DNA from: CAWKOH01 sp963851245
GTDB taxonomy: Bacteria > Actinomycetota > Acidimicrobiia > Acidimicrobiales > Palsa-688
Assembly (NCBI GenBank): GCA_963851245.1
Contig: CAWKOH010000001.1
Location: forward strand, 434,001 to 498,000
Direction: 5' to 3'
DNA: 64,000 nucleotides
Position 1 is the stretch's first letter. Each line of letters opens with the position of its first letter. The position numbers and the translations under genes were made by a program. Positions 34,612-44,286 of this stretch are shown here, piece by piece. The notes beneath the pieces were generated by a model. That model did no database searches and had not been told where the DNA came from. It was given only the letters and a program-made list of their open reading frames with translations.

Positions 34612-36723
34612 CTACACCAACGTGGCCAGGTCGGGCACCACGTCATCGCCGTCGGTCGGGGTCGCGCTGTCGGGCGGAAGCGTCGCCATGGCCGCGCCCG
34701 CCGACGGTTCGCGGAAGAGGCTAACGGCGATCAGGGCAAGGTTGCCTCCTGCGGCAGCTCCGATAATGGTGGTGACGAGCCCGAACAGCCCGGATATCGC
34801 GGTGAACCCGAGCCACCCTCCGAGCAAGGCGCCGGCGGTTGCGGCCAGCAGACCGAGTGACTTGGTGGCACGATCCCAGTCGCGGTGAGTCCAGGCCAGG
34901 AAGAGGCCCAGCGCGATCAGCCCGCTGGGGGCCAGAATCCGGAGCAGTTCACTGGCCAGGGACAGCGCGGGCCAGAGCGTCAGGACGACTAGGGCTGCTC
35001 CGAAGAAGCCGCCGAGCCCGAGCACGACCGGGACGATGGTGCGGGCCACGACGCCGGTCTTGCGCCCTGCGGAACCGTGCTTGCGTACCCGGAGCGCCAC
35101 CCAGAGCAGCGACAGGGCAGCCAGGACGACGACGCCGCTCACTGCCCCAAGGATGTCTTTGGCTATCGATGTCTGCGTTTGCGATGTGGCGAAGCTGACC
35201 TTGTTCGGGGTGTAGAGGGACGTGTCGACCTGGCCGGTGGCGTAGAACGTGGTCAGCAGCTGCGTGCTGGCGCTCGGCTCGTAGGAGTCGAAGTCGTCCA
35301 CGTGCCCGAGCCCCGACAGGATGACCTGATGCCCGTTGGGGAGGTGCGGCAGCAGCTCCTTCGTGGCGTTCTGGGCCGGCGTTTCGAAGTCGAGCGTCCC
35401 GCCGATGAGCAGCGTCGGGACGTTCGAGTTCTGCACGCTGGTGTACTGGTTCTCACCCGGATTGGCCGGCCAGGCGTGCGCCAATCCTCCTGCCCCCCAC
35501 AAGAACTCCCCGAGGGGATTGCCGATGATCGAGCCCCGGTCCGCGCCGGAGCTGAAATAGCGGTCGACGGGCTGCGCGTCGGCCATCCCGATGCTGGCAA
35601 ACTCGCCCCAGACGAACGACGTGGGGAGGATGAGACCGGCCATATTCGATAGCAGCCAAAAGCCGCTCGGGTTGCCATGCGCGGCGGAGATCCACGAGTT
35701 AAGGGTCATCGGCCCAGACAGTGGCGAACCGGTCGCCTCCGTGAGCCCGAGGAACGTCCCGACCAGGACATTGCCCGGCTTGATCGGCAGGAAGTACCAC
35801 CGGCTCGGCATGTGCGCCGCCGTGTGCTGCATGCTGGCGGCGAGGTTGGCGGTGCGGGCCCGGCAGGCAGGCTGCTGCGCGCACAGCGCCGAGTAAGCCT
35901 GGATCCCCTGATCGATCTCGGCACCGCTGTAGATGTAGTTCCCGGGGGGGTTGACCCCGACCATCACCGAGCGGTCGACACTGTTCGGGTACCGCCACTG
36001 GTAGATCATCCCGAGACGGGTCCCGGCGCTCTCGCTGAGCAGGTCGATGCGCTGGTAGCCGAGGGCGACGCGAGCGGCCTCGATGTCGGCGGCCTGCTCC
36101 TCCAGCGTGTAGCCGGCGAGGTCAACGCCGGATCGCTCAAGGCGCTGCGCGCACGAGGCGAAGGCCTGGGAGTACGCGCTCAGCGACGCTTTGGCGAGGA
36201 AGTCGGCGGATTTCTCCAGCGCCGCCGTCACCTCGGGACAGTTCAGCACCGAGGAGCCGTCCACGCCGCGGTAGCCGACCATGACGACATCGTGCTGGGC
36301 GGCCAGGCGGTTCGCTTGGGGGAACGTCATGTTGGTTATGCCCGGGCCGCCGTTGAGATGGAAGATTGGCGCCAGCGGGTGGGATGAGCGAGCCAGGATC
36401 CGGGTCACCGGCAGCGCGATCAGGCGCGACCGGGGGTCTGCCCGGTTCTCGGCCACGACGAGCGTTCCGCAGTCGGCGCGGTAGCCGCCGCCCTCGGTGC
36501 ACGGGTGCATGGTCAGCTGGCCGGCGTGCGCACCCTGCGGGACCGAGACCGTTTCCGAGCTGGACGAAACTCGCAGGTAGATAAGTCCCGTCAACAGGAC
36601 CATGGTCACCAGCAGACCAGCGAACCGTGCCCAGGTGAATCCCCGTGGACTCTGGGGCGGTACTGGGTGGTCGACTGCCACGCTCTTGCCGTGGCGCTTA
36701 GTAAGACGTCTTGCCTTGATCAT
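34612..36723 (-). CDS. Membrane-anchored alpha/beta hydrolase with C-terminal transmembrane bundle
   Basis: A 703-residue protein. An N-terminal anchor helix (FAGLLVTMVLLTGLIYL) precedes a tripeptidyl-aminopeptidase-like hydrolase: APIFHLNGGPGITNM, DVVMVGYRGVDGSSVLNCPE, nucleophile segment DLLSESAGTRLG, LLIGGTLDFETPAQNA with the acid and LSGLGHVDDFD with the His. The elbow reads S-E-S-A-G, not G-x-S-x-G. Residues ~560-690 form four or five membrane helices, an unusual addition. ATG 36723 has GAGAGGAAG upstream. It is divergent from the histidine kinase, which probably regulates it. Confidence 0.82.
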   Translation of the reverse strand: MIKARRLTKRHGKSVAVDHPVPPQSPRGFTWARFAGLLVTMVLLTGLIYLRVSSSSETVSVPQGAHAGQLTMHPCTEGGGYRADCGTLVVAENRADPRSRLIALPVTRILARSSHPLAPIFHLNGGPGITNMTFPQANRLAAQHDVVMVGYRGVDGSSVLNCPEVTAALEKSADFLAKASLSAYSQAFASCAQRLERSGVDLAGYTLEEQAADIEAARVALGYQRIDLLSESAGTRLGMIYQWRYPNSVDRSVMVGVNPPGNYIYSGAEIDQGIQAYSALCAQQPACRARTANLAASMQHTAAHMPSRWYFLPIKPGNVLVGTFLGLTEATGSPLSGPMTLNSWISAAHGNPSGFWLLSNMAGLILPTSFVWGEFASIGMADAQPVDRYFSSGADRGSIIGNPLGEFLWGAGGLAHAWPANPGENQYTSVQNSNVPTLLIGGTLDFETPAQNATKELLPHLPNGHQVILSGLGHVDDFDSYEPSASTQLLTTFYATGQVDTSLYTPNKVSFATSQTQTSIAKDILGAVSGVVVLAALSLLWVALRVRKHGSAGRKTGVVARTIVPVVLGLGGFFGAALVVLTLWPALSLASELLRILAPSGLIALGLFLAWTHRDWDRATKSLGLLAATAGALLGGWLGFTAISGLFGLVTTIIGAAAGGNLALIAVSLFREPSAGAAMATLPPDSATPTDGDDVVPDLATLV

Positions 36724-36836
36724 TGGCTTCCTCTCGTCGGTGTTCCAGGTCCTCGAGGCATCGAACCTAAGGTGCGATCGCGAGATCGGCATCGTCGGGA
36801 GGCCGGATCGCGGCTCCTACCATCCGGCTGTTTTGA

Positions 36837-36854
36837 CTCCTACTTAGGTAGGAG
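36837..36854. promoter_or_regulatory. Inverted repeat between hydrolase and kinase genes
   Basis: CTCCTAC (36837-36843), TTAG, GTAGGAG (36848-36854) is a perfect 7-bp inverted repeat in the divergent intergenic region. A second CTCCTAC half-site is at 36814-36820, and TTGACT at 36833 overlaps the first arm. This is the natural place for the NarL-type response regulator (38051) to bind. Inference from location and symmetry only. Confidence 0.45.
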
Positions 36855-36869
36855 GCGGGAAAGGAGGGG

Positions 36870-38054
36870 GTGGAGTACGTTCAGCGCGTGAGCCGAATCG
36901 AACATCTCGCCCGCACGTACTGGTTCGACCTGCTGATCGCGCTGCTGGCGATCGTGGCGATCCTTGACGTTGTGGTCGCACGCGGCTCGTCCGGCGCTCC
37001 GACAACGACGCTGTGGTTCTGCCTTCCCGCGCTCGCGATCCTGGTGCTACCCGTGTTCGCGCGGCGATGGTTTCCGTTTGCCGGACCGGCGGCGTACTGG
37101 CTTTTGGCCGCGGGAATCTCGTTCGTCGACCCGCTGCTGATCCCGTACCCCGAGTCCCTCTTCCCGATCGGGCTGGCGGCCGCATTCCTGCTCGGGAACC
37201 TTCGGGACGTCCGGCGGGCCGGCCTCGGACTGGCGATCGTGGTCGGCGCTACGGCGACCCTCATCTACAACATCCCCGGACACTCGGTCGACCAGCTCGT
37301 CTTCATTCCCGTCGACTTCGCCGTCGCCTGGGTCGCAGGCCTTGCCGTCCGCGCGCGGGCCGAGCAGGCCGAGGTGGCGGAGTCACATGCGACACAGGCC
37401 GAGCAGGAGCGGGATGCAGCGACGCGCGTCGCCGTGGCCGAGGAGCGGGCGCGGATCGCCCGCGAGCTGCACGACATCGTCGCGCACGCCGTCAGCGTGA
37501 TGGTGCTGCAAGTCGGCGCTGTCAGGCACCAGCTCCCCGACGCGATGGCCGAGGATCGCGATGCCCTCAGGAGTGTCGAGCAGGCCGGGCGCGGCGCGCT
37601 GGCGGAGATGCGCCGTCTGCTCAGTGTGATGCGCCGTGACGGCGACGGCGTCGAGCTCGCGCCTCAGCCCGGCCTTGACGGCCTCGACTCCTTGGTGAAG
37701 GAGATCGGCCGCGCCGGACTTCCCGTCGAGCTGCACCTCGACGGGGAGCGTTTCCCGCTCCCGCCAGGGATCGACCTCTCTGCGTATCGAATTGTTCAGG
37801 AGGGTCTCACCAACGCGCTCAAGCACGCCGGCGCCAGCCACGCGGAGGTCACCGTCCGGTATGCGCCGGACGAGGTAGGGATCGAAGTACGCGACGACGG
37901 CACCGGCACGACGCCGAGCGACGGCTACGGCCACGGACTGATCGGCATCCGCGAGCGCGTCAGACTCTACGGCGGCGAGATGACCGCAGGCACGACAAAC
38001 GGCGGCGGGTTCACGCTCAGCACCCGCCTCCCACTCGCCCCAGACCGGCCATGA
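36870..38054 (+). CDS. Sensor histidine kinase (NarL/DesK-type, HisKA_3)
   Basis: A 394-residue kinase. Residues ~10-150 hold four to five membrane helices with short loops, so it likely senses the membrane. The coiled linker (VRARAEQAEVAESHATQAEQ) leads to the phospho-acceptor ARELHDIVAHAVSVMVLQ, then the HATPase with NALKHAG, EVRDDGTG and GHGLIGIRERV. GTG 36870 has AGGAGG only 2 nt upstream; GTG 36888 is an alternative. It overlaps the response regulator start by 4 nt. Confidence 0.88.
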   Translation: MEYVQRVSRIEHLARTYWFDLLIALLAIVAILDVVVARGSSGAPTTTLWFCLPALAILVLPVFARRWFPFAGPAAYWLLAAGISFVDPLLIPYPESLFPIGLAAAFLLGNLRDVRRAGLGLAIVVGATATLIYNIPGHSVDQLVFIPVDFAVAWVAGLAVRARAEQAEVAESHATQAEQERDAATRVAVAEERARIARELHDIVAHAVSVMVLQVGAVRHQLPDAMAEDRDALRSVEQAGRGALAEMRRLLSVMRRDGDGVELAPQPGLDGLDSLVKEIGRAGLPVELHLDGERFPLPPGIDLSAYRIVQEGLTNALKHAGASHAEVTVRYAPDEVGIEVRDDGTGTTPSDGYGHGLIGIRERVRLYGGEMTAGTTNGGGFTLSTRLPLAPDRP

Positions 38055-38695
38055 CGATCCGAGTCCTCATCGCCGACGACCAGTCCATGGTCCGCGCCGG
38101 CTTCCGAATGCTGCTCGCCGGCGAACAAGACATGGAAGTCGTCGCCGAAGCAAGCAACGGACTGGAAGCGGTGGCCAACGCGGCGCGGTTTGACCCGACC
38201 GTGATCCTGATGGACATCCGCATGCCAGAGCTCGACGGGCTCCAGGCCACCCGCCGGATCCTGGCCACCGACAACAGCGCGCGGATCCTGATCCTCACCA
38301 CCTTCGGACTCGACGAATACATCTACGAAGCACTCAGCGCCGGCGCGAGCGGATTCGTGCTCAAAGACGACCCCCCCGAACAGCTGATCGAGGCGGTCCG
38401 CACCGTCGCCGCTGGAGACGCGCTCCTCTCACCGGCGATCACCAAACGCGTGATCAACCAATTCACCCGCATCCCTCGCCACGAGCCGCCGAAAGAACTC
38501 GGCGAGCTCACCGCACGCGAGCAAGACCTCCTCCGGCTCATCGCCCGCGGCCTGTCCAACGCAGAGATCGGCGCGGAGCTCTACATCAGCGAGACGACCG
38601 TCAAGACCCACGTCACGCACATCCTCCAGAAACTCGGCCTCCGCGACCGCGTCCAAGTCGTCGTGCTCGCATACCAGACCGGGCTCGTACGGTGA
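38051..38695 (+). CDS. NarL/LuxR-type response regulator
   Basis: A 214-residue two-domain regulator. The receiver has acidic pocket D9/D10 (IADDQ), phospho-acceptor Asp near residue 54 (VILMDIRMPELDG), Thr in ILTTFG and Lys in FVLKDDPP. The LuxR HTH is ELTAREQDLLRLIARGLSNAEIGAELYISETTVKTHVTHILQKL-type (residues ~150-200). ATG 38051 overlaps the kinase stop (ATGA), so the pair is co-translated. The divergent membrane hydrolase is the most probable target. Confidence 0.92.
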   Translation: MTIRVLIADDQSMVRAGFRMLLAGEQDMEVVAEASNGLEAVANAARFDPTVILMDIRMPELDGLQATRRILATDNSARILILTTFGLDEYIYEALSAGASGFVLKDDPPEQLIEAVRTVAAGDALLSPAITKRVINQFTRIPRHEPPKELGELTAREQDLLRLIARGLSNAEIGAELYISETTVKTHVTHILQKLGLRDRVQVVVLAYQTGLVR

Positions 38696-39087
38696 ACCAC
38701 GCCCACCTAAGCTCCCCTGAGAGGGGCGCAAGCGCGACTGCCGGGGCGCTCACTATCGTGAGCGCCCGCCTGCGGCACCTCGGGGATGCTCCCGGGTGGT
38801 GCCAACGCGAGATATTGGGACGGTGGTGTCCCCAGCTGCTCGCGGAGGTGCGCATCCGTTTTGGGCACCGGAAAGGGACCCGGGGTGACTAGACGGGTCG
38901 CTGCACTTGGTGGACCGCCCGAGGGCGCGTGGCTGTCACCCGGGCACGTTCTTCGTGTCGGGTCTCCAAGACGCCCGACGCTTGTCGAGACTATCGAAGA
39001 GCTACTCGGACCGGTCGTGCCAAGATCGCTGCATCCAGGCCTGGAACCGCGGGCATCGTAGAAGAGAGGCAAGGAGGAGGTCGAGTC
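38696..39087. other. Non-coding stretch
   Basis: I see no gene between the response regulator and the FAD monooxygenase. Frames present on both strands have shadow-like composition without starts. CGGGGCGCTCACTATCGTGAGCGCCCG at 38743-38768 contains the inverted repeat GGGCGCTCAC / GTGAGCGCCC-like arms, a likely rho-independent-type stem ending the kinase operon. Confidence 0.45.
38744..38767 (+). terminator. Stem-loop after the response regulator
   Basis: GGGGCGCTCAC, TAT, CGTGAGCGCCC-type arms: GGCGCTCAC pairs with GTGAGCGCC around a short TATC loop, about 50 nt after the stop at 38695. No strong T-run follows, as is common in high-GC actinobacteria. Confidence 0.5.
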
Positions 39088-40512
39088 ATGAATGCGATCG
39101 AGACCGACTACCTGGTGATCGGGGCGGGAGCAGCGGGCATGTCCTTTACCGACGCCCTGATCGACGCGGACCAGGACTCCGATGTCGTCATGGTGGACCG
39201 CCGACATGCCCCTGGAGGTCATTGGAACGATTCTTACCCATTCGTGCGCCTCCATCAGCCGGCCGCGTGCTACGGCGTCAACTCGCGGCCGCTGGGCAAC
39301 GACGAGCTCGACGAGCGCGGCCTCAATGCCGGGCTGTACGAGCAGGCGGATGGTGTGGAAATCTGCGACTACTTCCGCAGAGTGATGGAAGAGCACCATG
39401 TGGCGTCGGGACAGGTGCGGTTCTTCCCGATGTCCAACTACTTGGGCCTCGAGACCTCGGATGTCGCGTTCGTCGCCGCGCTTACCGGGGCGACGACAGA
39501 GGTGAAGGTCCGACGAGCCGTCGTTGACGCCCGCTATCTCGAGCCGACGATCCCGTCACGACAGACACCTTCGTTCACTGTCGACACGGATGTCCGGTGC
39601 GTTGCTGTGAACGAGCTGGCCGACGTGCGTGAGCCGGCGACCGGCTACACGATCATCGGGGGCGGCAAGACTGGCTCCGATGCCTGCACTTGGCTGCTCG
39701 CAAGCGGTGTCGACCCTGACAACATTCGTTGGATACGGGCCCGCGATGCCTGGATGTGGAACCGAGCGCAAGTCCAGCCACTCGAACTTGTGACCGACAC
39801 TATCGACGGCGTGTCGCGCGGCGTTGAAGCGTCGGCACAGGCCGAGAGCGTGGACGACCTGTTCGCGCGCCTTGAAGCCTGTGGCCAGCTGCTCCGTCTC
39901 GATCCGAATCTCGCGCCGACCATGTACCACGCTGCAACGTTGACCGTCGCCGAGCTCAGGCTTCTGCGGACCATAGAGAACGTTGTTCGACTCGGTCACA
40001 TCAAGACGATCCGGGCGCACGAGATCGTGCTCGAACAAGGAGCGATCCCGACCGACCGCGGCCAGCTGTATGTCGACTGCTCCGCTGCGGGGCTTGGCAA
40101 GGCCCCAGCTCGCCCGATCTTCGAACCTGGCCGCATCACCCTCCAGTGCATCAGCACTGTCTTCCCCACCTTCAACGCTGCGGTCATCGGCTACCTGGAG
40201 GCCAGTCGAGGCGATGACAAGGTCGCCAAGTCCCGCCTCTCGCCCACGAATCGTTATCCGGATGCCGCGCAGGACTGGATACCGAACATGCGTGGCCAGC
40301 TCGAGTCCCTTAGGCTCTGGAATGAGCAACCCGACATAGCGGCGTGGTTGGAGTCGAGCCGCCTGAACATAGCCCGAGGGATGTTCGACAAGGCCCGCCA
40401 ACCTCGAATGGCTGAGGCGATCACAAGACTCGTCACGTATACCCAAGGCGCGGTTGCGAACCTCGAAAGGCTTGACGCCGCCGCAGCTTTACGACCGGAC
40501 GCGACGTTGTGA
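39088..40512 (+). CDS. FAD-dependent NAD(P)-binding monooxygenase/oxidoreductase
   Basis: A 474-residue flavoprotein. FAD motif YLVIGAGAAGMSFTDAL at residues ~8-24, then DRRHAPGGHWNDSYPFVRLH, typical of flavin-containing monooxygenase-like proteins; a second Rossmann segment YTIIGGGKTGSDA near residue 190 binds NADPH. The C-terminal helix-rich part is specific to this actinobacterial family. AAGGAGGAGG lies 8 nt before ATG 39088; the open frame to 38929 is not used. No redox partner is adjacent. Substrate unknown. Confidence 0.83.
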   Translation: MNAIETDYLVIGAGAAGMSFTDALIDADQDSDVVMVDRRHAPGGHWNDSYPFVRLHQPAACYGVNSRPLGNDELDERGLNAGLYEQADGVEICDYFRRVMEEHHVASGQVRFFPMSNYLGLETSDVAFVAALTGATTEVKVRRAVVDARYLEPTIPSRQTPSFTVDTDVRCVAVNELADVREPATGYTIIGGGKTGSDACTWLLASGVDPDNIRWIRARDAWMWNRAQVQPLELVTDTIDGVSRGVEASAQAESVDDLFARLEACGQLLRLDPNLAPTMYHAATLTVAELRLLRTIENVVRLGHIKTIRAHEIVLEQGAIPTDRGQLYVDCSAAGLGKAPARPIFEPGRITLQCISTVFPTFNAAVIGYLEASRGDDKVAKSRLSPTNRYPDAAQDWIPNMRGQLESLRLWNEQPDIAAWLESSRLNIARGMFDKARQPRMAEAITRLVTYTQGAVANLERLDAAAALRPDATL

Positions 40513-40919
40513 CATGACGAGAGGCCACTCACTTTTCGCGACTCAGGACGGTGTCCAGCACCCCCACATCCCGTGCGCCGGCTGTCCACAATCGCCGGTT
40601 TGCGAGGACTTACCCAGGTCTGGGCGATGTGCAGCTGGCGCAGCCGCTCGGCCAGCATTTCCTCGTCGGCTCTGCCGGCGTCGATGTCGATGAGCTTTCT
40701 GCGGCTAGCCCGTCCACGAACCAAGGTGACCGATTGGCGGGGTACGCCGAACGTCTCCGCGATCACCGCGAGCGCTGAACGAGTCGCCTTTCCTCCTTCC
40801 GCAGGCGAGATGACTCGGACCACAAGCGCGCAGTCGTGCGTTCCACCCACGACCGTCCGCGAAGCGCTTGGTCGTACATGAATCTCTAGACGCACGTCAT
40901 CAGTGTGGCCCGAGTTCAC
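40254..40919 (-). CDS. DUF167 (YggU-type) protein with aberrant C-terminal extension
   Basis: The first ~95 residues are a complete DUF167/YggU domain: RLEIHVRPSASRTVVGG, ALVVRVISPAEGGKATRSAL and TFGVPRQSVTLVRGRASRRK, then a final helix EEMLAERLRQL. Known members end here. In this frame translation continues ~125 residues antisense through the monooxygenase 3' end (to 40254), which is not protein-like. The neighbouring frame stops at once (GGGTAA near 40616), so a one-base change near the C-terminus has probably removed the native stop. GTG 40919 start. Confidence 0.7.
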   Translation of the reverse strand: MNSGHTDDVRLEIHVRPSASRTVVGGTHDCALVVRVISPAEGGKATRSALAVIAETFGVPRQSVTLVRGRASRRKLIDIDAGRADEEMLAERLRQLHIAQTWVSPRKPAIVDSRRTGCGGAGHRPESRKVSGLSSCHNVASGRKAAAASSLSRFATAPWVYVTSLVIASAIRGWRALSNIPRAMFRRLDSNHAAMSGCSFQSLRDSSWPRMFGIQSCAASG

Positions 40920-41066
40920 CGACCTCGCTGGGATCCGGTCGCGATTCTGCGCTCGTCGCGACTCGCTCGACGCACGCCACCCGGAGCGCCGATCGCCGAT
41001 TACGAGTCATTCCAACCCGACCCGCCGTAGTCCGGCGCGCTGTCGTTCTGGCGCGTAAAGGCGGTG

Positions 41067-41315
41067 TCAAGAAGGACGGTCACTTCCTGGGGGAGGCATC
41101 CAGCCCCGCGTCGTCCACTCGTCGTGGGTGTCTTCGATCTTCTCGATACGCCGATGAAGATTCACCACGTGGTCGCTCAGGTCGTGAATCGCCTTCGTCA
41201 GGTCACTCGCAACCTCTGAGGGGAGTTGAGCTTCCCCCGTTAGGTACTTCCCGATTGACGCCTTAAGGTCTTCGATCTCGTGCTCGACGCTTCGTTTCTC
41301 GCCAGGTTGTGCCAT
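41067..41315 (-). CDS. Hypothetical coiled-coil protein, 82 residues
   Basis: ATG 41315 opens MAQPGEKRSVEHEIEDLKAS, followed by GEAQLPSEVASDLTKAIHDLSDHVVNLHRRIEKIED, a heptad-rich helix pair, and a Trp/Pro tail. Composition is coding-like. No family recognised; such short coiled coils often dimerise or act as adaptors. The frame is open to 41381 without better starts. Isolated, flanked by ~200-nt spacers. Confidence 0.58.
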   Translation of the reverse strand: MAQPGEKRSVEHEIEDLKASIGKYLTGEAQLPSEVASDLTKAIHDLSDHVVNLHRRIEKIEDTHDEWTTRGWMPPPGSDRPS

Positions 41316-41591
41316 GGCCTTGAGCCTAGGGTCGTGACCAGGGTGATCGAACAGCTCCAGCAAGAGGCGGGCTCGGATCACCGAGAAAGCGGGTGGACGG
41401 AAGTGCCTTCGCTCACACGCCGATCTGTGCCGAGTGCGGGCTCGGCAAAGTCGGGCTGGGGGCGCGAGCCGCGATGAGCATTATGGCGCTTACGAATCCT
41501 CCCTGCCTTGGGCTACGGAAGGCTCGGTCCGCCCGACAATGGGATTGGCGAGAGCGTTGTTGATCGAGGCGAGGCCGTCGACGACGCCTTG

Positions 41592-42268
41592 CTATGAGCG
41601 CCGGAACAGCAACCGTGCGACGTGGCGGAAAGGCACAATCAGGTACACCGCGATACCGAGGTACAAGGCCATCGCCACTTCTGGCAAGACGAGCCCGACG
41701 AGGATCGCGATCGCATACCCGATGATCACGGGCAGTAGTTTTCGTCGCGGTCCCTGGACCTCATCGCCGTCTCCTTGCGGGGAGTAGAGGCGCTCATGCC
41801 GTGCATACGCGTCTAGGGCGGCCCCCAGGATGCGGATTGCCAGCAGTGTCAGCCCGTAGATCGTGACCGCGACACGTTCGGCTCCTGTGTTGTGCAGGGC
41901 GTCTGCGACGAGGCGGGTCGGGAACGGCAGGAACGCCACCACGAGCAGAACGAGCAGGTTGATTTGCAGGAGGATCGGATCTGACTGGGCGAGCCGGTCG
42001 GTCAATGCGCTGTGGGCGAGCCACGCTGCGCCGCGGTCAGGAAGCTGGCGACGTACGCCAGGTAGGCAGGCCAGGCATGGAGTACCTGCTGTAACGGTGT
42101 GCCCGGTGGGTGGACCGCGATGTCTAGTACGAGCAGGGTGGCGGCGATGGAGAACACGCCGTCGCTGAAGGCCGTAAGCCGGTCGGTACCGAGAAGCCGA
42201 CGTCCAGGTGGCATGCCTCCGTCATCTGGCATGGCAGGCCGGGACTCCAAGCACTCTGGAGGACGCAT
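41592..42268 (-). pseudogene. TMEM175-like (DUF1211) potassium channel, frameshifted
   Basis: The 5' frame has DRLTAFSDGVFSIAATLLVLDIAV, the FSDGVF filter motif of bacterial TMEM175 channels, then LAYVASFLTA. The 3' frame (from ~42030) continues as AAWLAHSALTDRLAQSDPIL, LQINLLVLLVVAFLPFPTRL and three more membrane helices, matching the rest of the family domain. A single-base change near 42035 splits them; joined, the protein is about 225 residues with six helices. Start uncertain among ATG 42268, 42232 and 42214. Probable role is K+ conductance. Confidence 0.75.
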
Positions 42269-42530
42269 GCGTCCCAGCCGCCCTCATCGTCTCAGGCGTC
42301 ACGGCTCCTATTGTCTCATCTGCAAGCGCTGAAAAGCTGGACCAAGCCCAGTTCGACGGGCACGTAGTCGGATCCTCGCTCGCCGGTCCGCGGCGAACGT
42401 TTCCGACATCCTCAGCCGCTCCGATCGCCGATTCTGCTCGCCGCATCTTCGCGCTGGCGTAATCGATTGAGCGCGCGTTCGGCGCTTCGGCCGGCCAGCA
42501 GGCAATCGGAGCCCTTCTGGGACTCCTAGG

Positions 42531-42944
42531 TCATAGCGCTGTGGGCCCATCCGGAACTGCCTTCTCAGTGGCCTCCAGGTGCTCAGAGGCCGACTTCAGG
42601 TCGTAGTACTCTCGCCACCGGCGGATGCGCCCCGAGGCGTCGACTTCGAACACGCCCACTACTGCAACGGCAAGAGGCTTGCCGCCAAGGTCAAAGCGGT
42701 CGACTCGCTCGACCATGACGGTGCGGCCATCAGAAGCCAGCGCATTCACCTCGATGACGACGCTGCCGAAAGTCATCTGCTCTTCAAGCTCGGCCTTGAT
42801 GGCGTCGATTCCGTGGCATAGGCGCTGCCGGGCGCCGTCCTCGAAGACGGCGTCCTCGCTGAAGAAGCGGAGGAACTCATCCAGCTGAGGCTGTTCCCAC
42901 GTGGCCAGAAAGTCTCCTACAACGATGGCTGCGGCATCGGTCAT
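42531..42944 (-). CDS. NTF2-like (limonene-epoxide hydrolase / SnoaL-type) protein
   Basis: A 137-residue cone-fold protein: IVVGDFLATWEQPQLDEFLRFFSEDAVFEDG, IDAIKAELEEQMTFGSVVIE, GRTVMVERVDRFDLGGKPL and VGVFEVDASGRIRRWREYYDLK. This is the limonene-1,2-epoxide hydrolase-like branch, with Asp, Arg and Asp candidates in the pocket. ATG 42944 is chosen at the start of similarity. It is alone, followed by a 260-nt spacer in front of the TMEM175 remnant. Confidence 0.8.
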   Translation of the reverse strand: MTDAAAIVVGDFLATWEQPQLDEFLRFFSEDAVFEDGARQRLCHGIDAIKAELEEQMTFGSVVIEVNALASDGRTVMVERVDRFDLGGKPLAVAVVGVFEVDASGRIRRWREYYDLKSASEHLEATEKAVPDGPTAL

Positions 42945-43180
42945 TCTTGGTGCCCTTCGACGTCCCGGTCGTTGTGACCCCTGCAGCGTAGCTGCGGTTG
43001 CTCCACGGGGCCGACGTCGCAGCCACGCCGGACGAAGAAACGCCCGGCGCACGATCGCCGATTCCGCGCTTGTTGATGACGGCTTGGGAACGAGCCGTCG
43101 GAGCTGCAGATCCGGGTGTTCGGCGTTGCTCAGCTAGCTGTGGCCACCGCTGATGGGCGGCGTCGATATGCTACGGAGCC

Positions 43181-44286
43181 GTGGGGGCACAGCCACGAGT
43201 GCTGGTGGTGGGCGAGGGGATAGCCGGTCTCACGTTTGCTGCAGCCGCAGGGTGTGAAGGCGTGGAAGTTGAGTTGGCCGAGCAGCTCGCGGCGGTGGGC
43301 GCTGGGGCAGCCGGGATCGGAATGCATCCCAACGCCATGGCGTGCCTGGACCGCATTGGCGTTGGTGACGCGGTGCGCGCCGTTGCCACTGAGCTTGATG
43401 CCTACTACATGATGAACCCTGACGGCTCGGTAGTGGCTAGTCAGCCATACACGGCGATTTGGGGTACTCCGACCCTGGCGGTGCACCGCACCGACCTGGC
43501 CGATGCCCTAGCTGGTGCTGTCGAACCCGGTGCCGTCGCCTTCGGGCGCAAGGTGCGATCCGTTGAAGTGTCCGCTAGTGGGGTCTCGGTTCGCTTTGAT
43601 GACGGCGTCGCCCAGACCTACGACCTGGTCGTGGGGCGGACGGGGTCCGGTCATGCGTGCGGTCGGCGGTCATAGGAGACGACTACGTCCGTTACGGCGG
43701 TGCGTGTTTCTGGCGGACAACGCTTTCCTCACGCATCGTCGAGCAAGCGACGGGCATCCGCCTGGACGGAGGCAACATCGGCCTGATTCCCTTGGTGGGT
43801 GGTCGGACGCATTTCTTCGTGCAGTTCTGGATGGCCGAGCCGCTCCAAGACGCTGTCTTGGGCCGAGTCGAGCGACTTAAGGCACGGGTGGGGCAGGCGT
43901 TGCCTCTCGGCATGGAAGCCCTGGCTCTACTGCCGGATGATCCCGACGTTCATTTCGGCATTCTGGAATGGGTGGAACCACCTACCTGGGGATCCGGCCC
44001 GGTCGTGCTCATCGGAGACGCCGCCCACGCCATGGCGCCGGTCCTGGCCCTCGGAGGGGCCATGGCCATCGAAGATGCCGTAGTCCTCGCCGACGAACTC
44101 GCTCACCGGCCGCTAGACCAAGCGCTCGACGCCTTCCGGACCCGCCGTGACCCCAGGGTGCGCTTTGTACAGGAACGAACGGAGGTCACTGTTCGGCGGG
44201 CAAGTGGTCACCGAACTGAAGGTGAGCCAACCGATCCGATTGAGTTCAACCGGCGGAACTACCGGCCACTCTTGGAACCTCCTTGA
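43181..44286 (+). pseudogene. FAD-dependent aromatic monooxygenase (PHBH-type), frameshifted at a G run
   Basis: The first frame has the FAD motif VLVVGEGIAGLTFAAAAG and ends YDLVVGRTG. The family continues VVGADGVRS, and adding one G to the GGGG run at 43637 restores GADGVRSCVRSAVIGDD, which flows into the second frame (43657 on) with FWRTTL, PVVLIGDAAHAMAPVLALGGAMAIEDAVVLADEL. That second FAD motif (GDAAHAM) confirms one enzyme of ~370 residues. TATGCT at 43167-43172 ends 8 nt before GTG 43181 (leaderless). The homopolymer cause makes sequencing error a live possibility. Confidence 0.8.
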
